Assembly: GCA_020853395.1 (NCBI GenBank)
Contig: JADYYY010000011.1
Location: 124,001-188,000 of the forward strand
Direction: 5' to 3'
DNA length: 64,000 nt
Origin: Acidobacteriota bacterium
GTDB lineage: Bacteria > Acidobacteriota > Vicinamibacteria > Vicinamibacterales > SCN-69-37
A program made the translations under genes and the position numbers. Positions within the stretch are counted from its first letter, which is position 1. Every line of letters starts with the position of its first letter. The notes under the pieces are model-generated. The model had not been told where the DNA came from, ran no database searches, and saw only the letters and a list, made by a program, of their open reading frames with translations. Below, in pieces: positions 1-8,585 of the stretch.

Positions 1-426
1 CTGACGTCGCTCTTGCAGGGCACGCTCGGCGGGATCATGTTCGCCGTGCTCGGCCTCGAGGGCGCCCTTCTGTGGGGCGTCGCGATGGCGCTGCTCTCGC
101 TGATTCCGTCCGCCGGCGCGTTCGTGATCTGGCTGCCGGCGGCGGTCGTGCTCGCGTTCCAGGACGAATGGCTCAAGGCGGCGATTCTGGCCGGCTGGGG
201 CGTGCTCGTGGTCGGGACGATCGACAACGTGCTCTATCCCGTGCTCGTCGGCAAGGAGATGAAGCTGCACGCGCTCGCGGTGTTCCTGTCGCTCGTCGGC
301 GGGCTGTTCGTGTTCGGCGCGCCGGGCCTCGTCCTCGGCCCCGTCGTCGCCGCCGCGACGGTGGCGCTGCTCGACATCCTGAGGGCGAGGACGACGCGCC
401 GCCGGTCGGCGGTCGAGCCGCGTTGA
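1..426 (+). CDS. AI-2E family transporter, C-terminal part (cut by window edge)
   Basis: The frame is open from the first base, so this is the last 141 residues of a longer protein. It shows three to four hydrophobic segments and the motifs LIPSAGAFVIWLPAA, NVLYPVLVGKEMKLH and GAPGLVLGPV, which are typical of the C-terminal half of AI-2E/TqsA/PerM-type inner-membrane transporters. Family members move small molecules or ions across the membrane; the substrate cannot be read from this fragment. The tail is short and Arg-rich (RARTTRRR). The first in-frame start-like codon, TTG at 13, is internal and is not the true start. Confidence 0.85.
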   Translation: MTSLLQGTLGGIMFAVLGLEGALLWGVAMALLSLIPSAGAFVIWLPAAVVLAFQDEWLKAAILAGWGVLVVGTIDNVLYPVLVGKEMKLHALAVFLSLVGGLFVFGAPGLVLGPVVAAATVALLDILRARTTRRRSAVEPR

Positions 427-431
427 GGATC

Positions 432-1283
432 TCAGACGAGCGCTTGCTTGGCCGCGGCGACTTGGGCCTGCAGCGCATCGCGCGTCCGCGCCGCTTCCTG
501 GGCGACGAGCTCAGCCTGTCGTGCGCGCTTCCGCTGCTCTTCGAGCGTCGTCCGCGTGCGCTCGAGGACGGCCTCGGCTCTGGCGCGGTCGTCTTCGGCG
601 CGGCGCACCGCACGGTTGGCCTTCTCCACGGCCGCGAGTGCCTGGGCGGCTTTCCGGCCGGCCTCACGCCACTGGCGTTCGAGCGCCGCGATCTCGTGCC
701 GCCGCTTGGCCTGGGCCGCCCGCGCGCTTGCTGGCGTCTCCGCGTCCGCGTGTGAGGTCCTTGGCCGCATCGGCAGCACCTTGGCCGGCGACCTCTGTGG
801 CAGACGGCCACCCGCCATGAGCGCCGAGAGCGCCTCGAGTCCGGTGGGCTTGATCGGCCGCACCAGCCGTCCGTCGAGCGTCGTCCATGGCACCGTCTCG
901 AGCGTTTCGCGCACGGCTTGCAGCGTCGCGGTCGACGCCGGCTGGTTGCTCTCTTCGAGGATGGCGCTCGCGTCGGCGACCGCACGGTCGATCGCCGCGC
1001 GATGTGCGCGCTCGGCCGCCTCGAGATCCGCTGCCGGTTTCCCAGAAAGCCGCCGGAGCTGCACATCGCGCACGCGCTCGGCTGCACGTGTCAGCCGTTC
1101 GAGCGTCGTCCGCCGCGTCCAGAACAAGCGGTTCACCGTCCATGCCGAGAGCGTCGGTTTCTGCAGCCCGTTGACGACAGAAGCCTTGGCCGGCTGCTGC
1201 TGAGCCAGGGCCCGCCGCCGGGCGACGAAGTCGGCCAACGGCGCCTGATAGAGCTGGTCCACCGCGTCGTCGAAACTGGCCAT
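432..1283 (-). CDS. Conserved hypothetical coiled-coil protein
   Basis: A 283-residue protein with no domain I can name with certainty. The N-terminus (DQLYQAPLADFVARRRALA) and the following KPTLSAWTVNRLFW segment resemble a family of uncharacterised actinobacterial and acidobacterial proteins that start LY..PL..F..RR..LA. The C-terminal 100 residues are Ala/Arg/Glu-rich and strongly predicted as a long coiled coil. The start at 1283 (MASFDDAVDQL) is chosen because this family motif follows at once; the frame is open further upstream to 1430, but that part looks unlike a protein. It converges with the transporter at only 5 nt. No function is proposed. Confidence 0.7.
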   Translation of the reverse strand: MASFDDAVDQLYQAPLADFVARRRALAQQQPAKASVVNGLQKPTLSAWTVNRLFWTRRTTLERLTRAAERVRDVQLRRLSGKPAADLEAAERAHRAAIDRAVADASAILEESNQPASTATLQAVRETLETVPWTTLDGRLVRPIKPTGLEALSALMAGGRLPQRSPAKVLPMRPRTSHADAETPASARAAQAKRRHEIAALERQWREAGRKAAQALAAVEKANRAVRRAEDDRARAEAVLERTRTTLEEQRKRARQAELVAQEAARTRDALQAQVAAAKQALV

Positions 1284-1339
1284 CGCCGAATGGTAGTCCT
1301 GCAACGAGCACGTGCGAGCAAGGCCGCCGTGAGGTTTCT

Positions 1340-1577
1340 TCATGTCGTGCATGTAGGAAACGCTGGCGTCACTGCCGGCGGGACGGCCCTTGAACATCGA
1401 GCGCGATGAAGCAGGTCGCGCAGAGCGCACGGCGCGGAACTTGCCTTTGGGTTCGCGAAGGTCAAGGCGATGCCCGATTCGACGTTCGTGATTTCGACCG
1501 TGCTGGCCCTCGCCATGTGGGGCAGCGGGAAGTTGATCATCCTCGCGATGAGAAGGTAGGCGGCATCCCGCCTCGTC
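1340..1577 (-). pseudogene. Possible decayed small gene in the spacer
   Basis: The roughly 290-nt spacer between two minus-strand genes contains a short frame with one protein-like stretch (VEITNVESGIALTF). Shortly downstream, in another minus-strand frame, sits MHDMKKPHGG. The two pieces could be one small protein broken by a frameshift, but neither can be assigned to a family with confidence. It is equally possible that the spacer is non-coding. Confidence 0.2.
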
Positions 1578-2456
1578 CTACGAGAAGCGGCTGGCAATCG
1601 ACAGCGCGTCGCTCAGATAGCTCCCGCCGAACAGGTTGACGTGGTTGAGCACGTGATACAGCCGGTAGAGCGGGCTTCGTTCGCGCCAGCCCGACTCCAG
1701 CGGGAAGGCGTCGTCATACGCGTCGTAGACGCGTGCGGAGAACCCGCCGAACCATCCCATCATCCCCAGCTCTGCTTCGCGATGGCCGAAGTAGGCAGCC
1801 GGATCGAGCAGCGCCGGCTGCCCACCGATCGTGATGTGCAGGTTGCCGGCCCAGAGATCGCCGTGGACGAGCGAGGGGCCTTCGGCCGGTTCGGTCAACC
1901 ACGCGTCGAGGCGGGCGACGACGCGATCGAGGCGCGCCGCGGTGTCGGAATCCAGCAGGCCGGCATCGCGAGCCAGTCGTACCTGATAGCCGAGGCGCGC
2001 GGTTCGGTAGAAGTCGATCCACGAGTCCCTCCACGCGTTGGGCTGGAGCGTGCTGCCGCAGTAGTTGTCGGCGGCGAAGCCGTAGCGAGCGGCCGTGGTC
2101 TGGTGGAGCTCGGCGAGGCCGCGGCCGATGCGGACGTCTGTGTCGCGGTCCCGTTCGGCGGGCGGCAAGTGCTCGAGCAGCAGGAACGGCGTCGCCTCGT
2201 CGCCAACGGCGATCACGCGTGGAACGAGGAGAGAGGCGCCGCTCTCGGCCAGCGCCAGCAGTCCTTCGGCCTCTGCCTGGAAGAAGCGCGGCGGCGGCTC
2301 GGGATGCGACTTCAGCACGAAGCTGCCGGCGGACGTTTCGAGCCGTTCGAGACGGTTGATCGAACCGCCGGAGAGCGGCGACCGGTGCGTGATGGTCACC
2401 GGACCGCCCGCATGGCGAGCGAGCGCGGCCGCCAGCGCCGCGCCGAGCAGCCTCAT
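1578..2456 (-). CDS. Fructosamine/ketosamine-3-kinase family protein
   Basis: A 292-residue protein of the kinase-like fold. Family members phosphorylate the sugar moiety of glycated lysines (protein deglycation), and many bacterial homologues are orphan small-molecule kinases. Visible features are the N-lobe Lys in FVLKSHPE (about residue 49), the catalytic loop LVHGDLWAGN with His198, Asp200 and Asn205, the metal-binding Asp218 in ALLDPAAYFG, and the downstream GHREAELGMM signature specific to this family. The length is normal. Its ATG overlaps the stop of the upstream tyrosine phosphatase gene (TGATG), so the two are probably co-translated. A phosphatase-kinase pair suggests a shared regulatory or repair role, but that is inference. 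Confidence 0.88.
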   Translation of the reverse strand: MRLLGAALAAALARHAGGPVTITHRSPLSGGSINRLERLETSAGSFVLKSHPEPPPRFFQAEAEGLLALAESGASLLVPRVIAVGDEATPFLLLEHLPPAERDRDTDVRIGRGLAELHQTTAARYGFAADNYCGSTLQPNAWRDSWIDFYRTARLGYQVRLARDAGLLDSDTAARLDRVVARLDAWLTEPAEGPSLVHGDLWAGNLHITIGGQPALLDPAAYFGHREAELGMMGWFGGFSARVYDAYDDAFPLESGWRERSPLYRLYHVLNHVNLFGGSYLSDALSIASRFS

Positions 2457-3049
2457 CAGCCGGGACCGCGCGGGCCTCGCGCTCTGCCACCGCCCGGGAG
2501 GCTCACGGCGTCAGGCGCGCCCGTCTCGGGCGACGATTCGGCTGCCGTTTCGGCCCGAGTTGGACCAGTGTCCGGAACCCCGGGCAGGCCGGCCAACGTC
2601 TCAAGCAGTACCCGGCTCGTGCGCGTGACGATGTCGAGCACCTCGTCGAAGCCGTCAGGTCCGCCGTAATAGGGATCGGGCACGTCGGCGCCGGCGTCCT
2701 CGGGATCGAAATCCCGGAACAAGCGAACCTGGGCGCGATGGCGAGCGGGAGCTCTCTCCGCGAGGACGCGCAGGTTCTGCTGGTCCATCGCGAGGATGTA
2801 GTCGAAGCGCTCGAAGTCGCCGGCCTCGATCTGACGGGCGACGCTCGCGAGGGCGAGGCCCCGCCGCGCGGCGGCCAGGCGCATGCGCTCGTCGGCCGGC
2901 TCGCCGACGTGCCACCGGCCGGTGCCGGCCGAGTCGATCTCGAATTCGGCCGTGCGGCCGGCCAATTCGATGGCATGCGCGAACGCCGCCTCTGCCGCAG
3001 GCGACCGGCAGATGTTGCCGAGGCAGACGAAGAGCACCCGGGTTGGCAT
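2456..3049 (-). CDS. Low-molecular-weight protein-tyrosine phosphatase
   Basis: A cytosolic phosphatase of 197 residues. The P-loop [10 protein letters not shown] at the N-terminus supplies nucleophile Cys9 and Arg15. The general acid is Asp125 in VPDPYYGG, with the expected pair of Tyr residues after it. The catalytic core ends near residue 155; the last 40 residues (Pro/Gly/Glu-rich) are an extension not needed for the fold. Family members dephosphorylate phosphotyrosine proteins, often exopolysaccharide kinases, or arsenate in ArsC relatives. The tyrosine-phosphatase version is favoured here by the DPYYG motif. It is the first gene of a two-gene unit with the fructosamine-kinase-like gene. 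Confidence 0.93.
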   Translation of the reverse strand: MPTRVLFVCLGNICRSPAAEAAFAHAIELAGRTAEFEIDSAGTGRWHVGEPADERMRLAAARRGLALASVARQIEAGDFERFDYILAMDQQNLRVLAERAPARHRAQVRLFRDFDPEDAGADVPDPYYGGPDGFDEVLDIVTRTSRVLLETLAGLPGVPDTGPTRAETAAESSPETGAPDAVSLPGGGRARGPRGPG

Positions 3050-3054
3050 GCCGC

Positions 3055-3084
3055 ATTATCCCGGCGCGGGCGCGCCCTCGGCAA
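3055..3084 (-). promoter_or_regulatory. Sigma-70-type promoter of the phosphatase/kinase unit
   Basis: Read on the minus strand, TTGCCG (3079-3084) is followed by an 18-nt spacer and GATAAT (3055-3060). The ATG begins only 5 nt after the -10 box, so the transcript would be leaderless or nearly so; no Shine-Dalgarno sequence fits in that space. Confidence 0.6.
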
Positions 3085-3281
3085 CGGACACGGCCGGGGA
3101 CGCATGCCGGGCGTCAATGCTTATGCGGGGCTTATGCGGGTCCTGGAGCGCTGAACGTGGTGGGGCGACGACGCGGCACCGCTTTGGCACCGGAATCTCG
3201 CACGGCCGAAACCCCGAACGCCCCGCCGGTGTCAGAACGTACGGGCACAAGCACGGGGTTGCCACCTTCAGGCACGACATC

Positions 3282-4832
3282 ATGAAACGAACTGCGACGC
3301 TGAAACAGCCCTGGGAAGACACGGACACGAACGCGCAGGTGCTGGGCTGGCGAGCCCGGCCCGCGGTCGCGCTCGACCCGTTCGACGGTGACGACGAGCT
3401 GGACGAGCACGCGGCGCCACCGGACGATGCCGGTGAGCTGCAGGCCGGCCACGACTTCGACGACGACGCCTCCGACGAGGAGCCGGCGATCGAGGAGACG
3501 ACGCCGGTATCGGCGGCCGACGCCGACCTCGTGCGCGTCTACCTCCAGCAGATCGGACGCCGGCCCCTGCTGACGAAAGACCAGGAGCAGGAGCTCGGCC
3601 GGCGCATGGAAGTCATCCGTCTCGACCTGCTGCACGTGCTGGCGGCCTTGCCCTGGGGGCGTGCCTCGCTGCTGCAGCGCGCGGCGGACCTGCGCGAAGG
3701 GCGCATTCGTCCGGAAGATCTGCTGTTGCTGCCCGACGGCGCACCGCTCACGCGCCGCCGGATCTCCCCGATGCTCGAGCGTTTCGTCGAGCTCCAGCGG
3801 CTGCATCGCCGAATCGACACCCTGCGTGTGACGGGCACTCGGAAGCCTGGCCGTCCCGCGTCTCGTGCCGGCGCGAAGCGTCAGGATCCGATCGCGCGGC
3901 TGACGCAGAAGGCGGCAGCTCTGCTCGGCAGCCTTCCGATTCGGCCGTCGGTGATCGACGAGCTGGTCGCCGGCGCCGAGGAGATCCGCCATCGCGCCGA
4001 GATCGCCGAGCGGCTGCCGGCCGGCCCGGACCGTACGAGGGCGCTCAAGGCCGTCGAAGCTGAAACCGGCTTGCCGTCAACGGCGCTCCGGCCCCTTGCC
4101 CACGCACTGCGCCAGCGGCAGCAGACGCTGCTCGACACGAAAGCCGAGTTCCTCGAGTCGAACCTGCGGCTCGTCGTCTCGGTGGCGCGCAAGCACGCGA
4201 ACCGCGGGCTGTCCATGCTCGACCTGATTCAGGAAGGCAACATGGGCCTGATGAAGGCCGTCGACCGGTTTCAGTACCGGCGCGGGTTCAAGTTCTCGAC
4301 GTACGCGACGTGGTGGGTGCGTCAGGCGATGACCCGGGCGATCGCCGACTACGGGCGGACGATTCGGCTTCCGGTACACGTCACCGAGTCGCTCAACCAG
4401 CTCAATCGCGAGCGCCGCGCGCTCAGCGCGGACCTCGGCCGCGAGCCGCAGCCGTGGGAGCTGGCCGAGAAGATGAAGATGCCGATCGAGAAGGTGCGCC
4501 TGCTCCTCGAGGCGTCCCGCCCGCCGTCGTCGCTGCACGCGCCGATCGGCGACGAAGACTCGGAGCTCGGCGACATCATTCCCGACCACTCGGTGCTGTC
4601 GCCCGAGGACTCCGCGATGAGCGGCGAGGTTGCCGAGCAGGTGGAGCAGGCCATGTCCGCGCTGAACGATCGCGAGCGGGAAGTGCTGCGCCTGCGCTAC
4701 GGTCTCGGCACCGACCACGAGCACACGCTCGGCGAGATCGGCCGCCGGCTCGACCTGAGCCGCGAGCGCGTCCGGCAGATCGAGGCCAACGCGATGGCCA
4801 AGATCCGCTCGAAGCGCGGGCGCGCCGCCTGA
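3282..4832 (+). CDS. RpoD-like RNA polymerase sigma factor
   Basis: A 516-residue sigma-70 family protein. After an acidic, Asp/Glu-rich N-terminus of about 75 residues comes region 1.2 ([16 protein letters not shown], residues 82-97), then a roughly 180-residue Arg-rich insert. Region 2 runs over about 289-360 with [34 protein letters not shown] and the -10-recognising [16 protein letters not shown]. Region 3 is about 361-445, and region 4 is about 455-510 with helix-turn-helix [19 protein letters not shown]. No region 1.1 is recognisable, and the protein stops right after region 4.2, without the HPSRSE-type tail seen at the end of many primary sigma factors. It is therefore either a divergent housekeeping sigma or, more likely, an RpoD-like alternative sigma. 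The start was chosen at [15 protein letters not shown]; the 230-nt region upstream looks non-coding. Confidence 0.93.
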   Translation: MKRTATLKQPWEDTDTNAQVLGWRARPAVALDPFDGDDELDEHAAPPDDAGELQAGHDFDDDASDEEPAIEETTPVSAADADLVRVYLQQIGRRPLLTKDQEQELGRRMEVIRLDLLHVLAALPWGRASLLQRAADLREGRIRPEDLLLLPDGAPLTRRRISPMLERFVELQRLHRRIDTLRVTGTRKPGRPASRAGAKRQDPIARLTQKAAALLGSLPIRPSVIDELVAGAEEIRHRAEIAERLPAGPDRTRALKAVEAETGLPSTALRPLAHALRQRQQTLLDTKAEFLESNLRLVVSVARKHANRGLSMLDLIQEGNMGLMKAVDRFQYRRGFKFSTYATWWVRQAMTRAIADYGRTIRLPVHVTESLNQLNRERRALSADLGREPQPWELAEKMKMPIEKVRLLLEASRPPSSLHAPIGDEDSELGDIIPDHSVLSPEDSAMSGEVAEQVEQAMSALNDREREVLRLRYGLGTDHEHTLGEIGRRLDLSRERVRQIEANAMAKIRSKRGRAA

Positions 4833-4896
4833 CACGCGGCCGGCGTCGCGGCTGCGACGCCCGGTGACGTACAATCCGGCGCGAGCGTCGCGCCGC

Positions 4897-6396
4897 ATGA
4901 TCACTCCTGACAGCGAGCGCCCGATCGCGGCGCTCGGCACGGCACGGCAGCGCCTGATCTCCGTATCGCGCCTGCTGGTCCTCGCAGGCGGCCTCGCCTA
5001 TCTCGCGCTCCTGGCGGTGCTGATTGCGCTGCGCGTGCGCTATCCGTTCGAGCTCGAATGGCTCGAGGGCGCGATGGTCGATCACGTCCGCGTGATCCTC
5101 GATGGCCGGCCGCTGTACGGCCGGCCGACGATCGAGTTCATCCCGTTGACGTACACGCCGGGCTACGTCTACGCCGCGGCGCTCCTGAGCAAGGTGATGG
5201 GCGTCGGGTTTCTGCCGCTGCGGCTGATCTCGATCGCCTCGACGGCTGGCCTGCTCGTGCTGGTCGGGGCGATCGTCGGCCGTGCCACGGGCGACCGGCA
5301 TGCAGCCGTGCTCTCGGCCGGGCTCGCGGCGTCGATGTACGGCCGGACGTCGGGCTGGTACGATCTGGCGCGCAACGACGCGCTGTTTCTGTGTCTGGCG
5401 CTGCTCGCCGTGTACCTGCTGCGCCGCGCCTCGCTTGCGGCGGCGCTCTCCGCCGGCGTGCTCATCTCGCTGTCGTTTCTCACGAAGCAGACCGGCCTGA
5501 TCGTCGCCGTGCCGTTGGCCTGCTGGTGCGCGCTCCGGAGCTGGCGCGTGTTCGCGGCGTTCGTCGCGCCCGTGGTCGTGATCGTCGCCGGCAGCACGAT
5601 CTGGTTCGAGCACGTCTTCGACGGCTGGTATCTCTACTACGTCTACGCCGTGCCCAAGCAGCATCCGGTCGCGCGCGAAGCGCTGGTCGGTTTCTGGCGC
5701 TACGACGTCTTCGGCGTGCTGCCGCTCGCGTGCCTCGGCGCCGCGGCGTATCTCGCGAGCGCGTGGCGATCGCGCGATCGTCTCTTCTACGCGTTCGCCG
5801 CCGCCGGCCTCTTCGGAGGGGCCTGGGCGTCGCGGTTGCACTCGTTGAGCTTCGTGAACGTCGTGCTGCCCGCCTACGTCGCGACGGCCATCCTGTTCGG
5901 GCTCGCGAAGCACGACCTCACGCGCCGTGCATCGACGATCGCGTCGCCGCGCGCGCGAATGGCGTCGCTGCTCGCGCTCGAAGGCGCCTGTCTCGTGCAG
6001 CTCGCGATGGTGATCTACGCGCCCGGCCGGCTGGTGCCCACGGCCGCCGACGTCGCCGCGGGCCAGGAGTTCGTGCGGCGGCTCGCGGCGGTGCCGGAGC
6101 CCGTGTTCGTGCCGTTTCATGGCTATCTTCCGTCGCTGGCCGGCAAGAAGACGTTCGCACATGCCGTCGTTCTCGGTGACACGGTGCGCGGCGGCACGAC
6201 CGGCGTGGAGTCCTCGCTGGCGGCCGAACTGCGCAGCGCGCTCGAGGGCGGCGGGTTCCTGTCGGTGGTGAAGACCGACTCGCGCACGCCGATGGACGAG
6301 TGGCTCGGGATCGAGCCGGCCTGGGCGCCCGCCACCGAGCTCACGTCCAGGCGGTCGCCGTTCTGGCGGCCCGAATGGCTGTACGTCCGGCGGTGA
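4897..6396 (+). CDS. GT-C-fold integral membrane glycosyltransferase-like protein
   Basis: A polytopic membrane protein of 499 residues with about ten hydrophobic segments. Its first outer loop, PFELEWLEGAMVDHV (from residue 50), carries the acidic residues characteristic of GT-C/GT39-type glycosyltransferases, which use polyprenyl-phosphate sugars. The next motif, TYTPGYVYAAAL, is shared with many uncharacterised bacterial members. The substrate is unknown. ATG 4897 is preferred over the in-frame GTG 4864, because a TACAAT box at 4870-4875 lies between them and would place the transcript start after the GTG. The C-terminal 100 residues are soluble. It converges on a second protein of the same type. 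Confidence 0.75.
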   Translation: MITPDSERPIAALGTARQRLISVSRLLVLAGGLAYLALLAVLIALRVRYPFELEWLEGAMVDHVRVILDGRPLYGRPTIEFIPLTYTPGYVYAAALLSKVMGVGFLPLRLISIASTAGLLVLVGAIVGRATGDRHAAVLSAGLAASMYGRTSGWYDLARNDALFLCLALLAVYLLRRASLAAALSAGVLISLSFLTKQTGLIVAVPLACWCALRSWRVFAAFVAPVVVIVAGSTIWFEHVFDGWYLYYVYAVPKQHPVAREALVGFWRYDVFGVLPLACLGAAAYLASAWRSRDRLFYAFAAAGLFGGAWASRLHSLSFVNVVLPAYVATAILFGLAKHDLTRRASTIASPRARMASLLALEGACLVQLAMVIYAPGRLVPTAADVAAGQEFVRRLAAVPEPVFVPFHGYLPSLAGKKTFAHAVVLGDTVRGGTTGVESSLAAELRSALEGGGFLSVVKTDSRTPMDEWLGIEPAWAPATELTSRRSPFWRPEWLYVRR

Positions 6397-6414
6397 GCAT
6401 CGGGCTGGCCGTCC

Positions 6415-7827
6415 TCAGCTCACGGCGAAGTCGAGCAGGTACGCGTGCGCGAGCACGATCAGCGCCGCGAGCAGCGCGAACACGACCTGACCGGCCAGGC
6501 GTGAGTGGCGCGCGATCCACCGCCAGCCCGTCACGGCATAGACGACGTAGACCGGCAGCAGGAAGAGGATGTACTTCGTCTTCAGCGCCCACGTCTCCTG
6601 CGCGGTGAACCATGCGATGTACGCGGCCCACGTCGCGAACCACAGCGCGGTGAGCGGCCACGCGGCGCGCCGGGCCAGCACGAGGAACATGCCCGGGATG
6701 GCGAGCGCGCCAGGCACGAGTCCGAGCAGCAGGACGGCCAGTGCGAGCGACGGGTTCAGTGTCTTGTGCGGATAGGGCTGGCGGTAGAAGCCGTGCCGGC
6801 TCGGATCGCTGAACATCGTCATGTCGCCCCACGCCATCGCGTGGAGCGTCGTCCAGACGCTCCGGTAGAAGCTCACGTCCGTCAGATGGCCCGGCGGAAT
6901 CCTCCCGTGGACGAGATCCGAGAGCTCGTGGAGCCGAAGCGATCCGAAGTCATAGAGCCGCCAGGTGGGCCGTCCCTCGAGCGCGAACCCCTGCTGGGCC
7001 GAGCCGTTCGCCTTGAAGATCTCGCCGTACCGAACGTAGTTGCGGACGTACGGGCCGGCTCCCACCAGCAGCGCGACTGCCAGGAACAGTGCGGCGCGTG
7101 AGACGAGCCGCCGCCGATCGCGAGTCACCGCCACGTGCGGCAGCATGGTCGCCATGACGGTGATGGGCGCGACGAGCCCGCTGTACTTCGTGTCGCAGGC
7201 GAGACCCGCGAGCGCTCCGAGCCGAACCGCCTCGAAACGGCTCGATCCGTCCACGTGGTCGAAGAACACGAGCGCGTAGTAGAGGAACGCGATGAGGATG
7301 GCCGTCAGCACGATGTCGGCTTCGATCCCGTAGGCGCTGATGAAGAGGCACGGCAGCGCGAGCACGAGCGCCGTGGCGACGATGAGCTCGCGTCCGCTGA
7401 GTTGGAAGAACCGGAAGATCCGGTAGCAGTAGTACGTCGCGACGCTCGCCGCAACGAGCGCGATGAGCGCCACCACACGAAGCGCGGGATCGTCGAAGCC
7501 TCCCGGCCCATCCATCCAGCGCTTCGCCAGGGCGTACACCGGCCACCCGATCAACGTGAGCAGCGGCGGGTGATAGCACGCCCAGCAGTCCGTCGATGCG
7601 GGCAGCGATCCGATGGCGTAGGCGCGCTGGATCGCCTGGTGGTAGAAATCGAAGACGTAGCCGTAGGTCGTCGGCGAGCGTACGACCAGCGTGATCCGCA
7701 GCGCGGCGGCGACGGCGACAAGGCCAAGGAGCACGCGGCGGGTGGAGGGATCCATCGGGTGGCGTGGGTCGTCTTGGCTGAGCGCGTCCGGCACGTCGAG
7801 GTTCCCGGATGTTATCGCGACGGCCAT
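6415..7827 (-). CDS. GT-C-fold integral membrane glycosyltransferase-like protein
   Basis: A 470-residue polytopic membrane protein with the GT-C layout: an N-terminal transmembrane helix, a loop with Asp (YGYVFDFYHQAIQRAYAIG) and a CWACYHPPLLTLI motif, then about nine more helices. Such proteins transfer sugars from polyprenyl carriers on the outer face of the inner membrane. Only the architecture is shared with the convergent neighbour; the sequences are not close copies. Start 7827 is chosen because a GAGGA element lies about 9 nt upstream. ATG 7755 is a plausible alternative, and the upstream extension to 7908 is unlikely. Confidence 0.72.
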   Translation of the reverse strand: MAVAITSGNLDVPDALSQDDPRHPMDPSTRRVLLGLVAVAAALRITLVVRSPTTYGYVFDFYHQAIQRAYAIGSLPASTDCWACYHPPLLTLIGWPVYALAKRWMDGPGGFDDPALRVVALIALVAASVATYYCYRIFRFFQLSGRELIVATALVLALPCLFISAYGIEADIVLTAILIAFLYYALVFFDHVDGSSRFEAVRLGALAGLACDTKYSGLVAPITVMATMLPHVAVTRDRRRLVSRAALFLAVALLVGAGPYVRNYVRYGEIFKANGSAQQGFALEGRPTWRLYDFGSLRLHELSDLVHGRIPPGHLTDVSFYRSVWTTLHAMAWGDMTMFSDPSRHGFYRQPYPHKTLNPSLALAVLLLGLVPGALAIPGMFLVLARRAAWPLTALWFATWAAYIAWFTAQETWALKTKYILFLLPVYVVYAVTGWRWIARHSRLAGQVVFALLAALIVLAHAYLLDFAVS

Positions 7828-7868
7828 CGGTTGGTCCTCGCCCGTCGGGCGGCGGGAACGAGGCGACT

Positions 7869-7887
7869 TGGGGCAGAATGTGCCCCA
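7869..7887. promoter_or_regulatory. Perfect inverted repeat in a divergent intergenic region
   Basis: TGGGGCA, 5 nt, TGCCCCA: perfect 7-bp arms in the 121-nt spacer between the leftward membrane glycosyltransferase gene and the rightward DUF305 gene. Its position suits an operator serving one or both genes, though a small hairpin is also possible. Confidence 0.35.
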
Positions 7888-7948
7888 GGGTCGAGGCAGC
7901 CATGCCAACGTGCTCGCGCATTCCGGTTTCGCGTCTGCGGGTGTCCTG

Positions 7949-8563
7949 ATGCGCGCGCTGACGTCTGCGGCGGGGTTGGCGGTCGCGATGACCCTCCGTC
8001 TGGCCGCCGCGCCGCAGGTCGTCCAGCCCGGCGCGCCCGGTGAGCCGTCGCGTCAGGTGTCGGCGGACGCCGCGACGGCTGCCATCGCGCCCAGCCCGGC
8101 CGACGTGCAGTTCATGCAGACGATGATCGCGCACCATGCGCAGGCGCTCGAGATGACGGCGCTGGCGCGGGCGCGCACGGCCGACGACGCGTTCCTGTCG
8201 ATGATCGCCAGGATCGACACGTCGCAGCGCGACGAGATCCGGACGATGAACGAGTGGCTTCGCGCGAACGGCGCGCCGGCGTCCGATCCCCACGCGCACC
8301 ACGGCGCCGATCCGCCGCTCATGCCCGGGATGCTCACGCCGGCGGAGATGGGCCGGCTGGCAGCGGCGCGCGGCGCCGAGTTCGAGCGCCTGTTCCTCGA
8401 GCTCATGATCAAGCACCACCTGGGCGCGCTCGTGATGGTGAAGGAGCTGTTCGGTCGGCCGGGCGGCGGCTCCGCGCCTGACGTGTTCTCGTTCGCCGCC
8501 GACGTGGACGGCGATCAGCGCATGGAGATCGATCGCCTGCGCGCGATGCTGGCGCGCCGCTGA
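7949..8563 (+). CDS. Secreted DUF305 family protein
   Basis: A 204-residue protein with an N-terminal hydrophobic export signal. It then has the two His-rich helices of the DUF305 ferritin-like four-helix fold: MQTMIAHHAQALEM (about residues 56-69) and, near the end, LELMIKHHLGALVMV. Between them is a His/Met-rich loop (DPHAHHGADPPLMPGM). Family members are periplasmic and often linked to copper or other metal handling. The ligand here is not known, but the His/Met pattern fits Cu. The stop lies 22 nt before the next gene, so the two form an operon. Confidence 0.85.
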   Translation: MRALTSAAGLAVAMTLRLAAAPQVVQPGAPGEPSRQVSADAATAAIAPSPADVQFMQTMIAHHAQALEMTALARARTADDAFLSMIARIDTSQRDEIRTMNEWLRANGAPASDPHAHHGADPPLMPGMLTPAEMGRLAAARGAEFERLFLELMIKHHLGALVMVKELFGRPGGGSAPDVFSFAADVDGDQRMEIDRLRAMLARR

Positions 8564-8585
8564 GGCGCGGCGAGGAGACGAGGAC

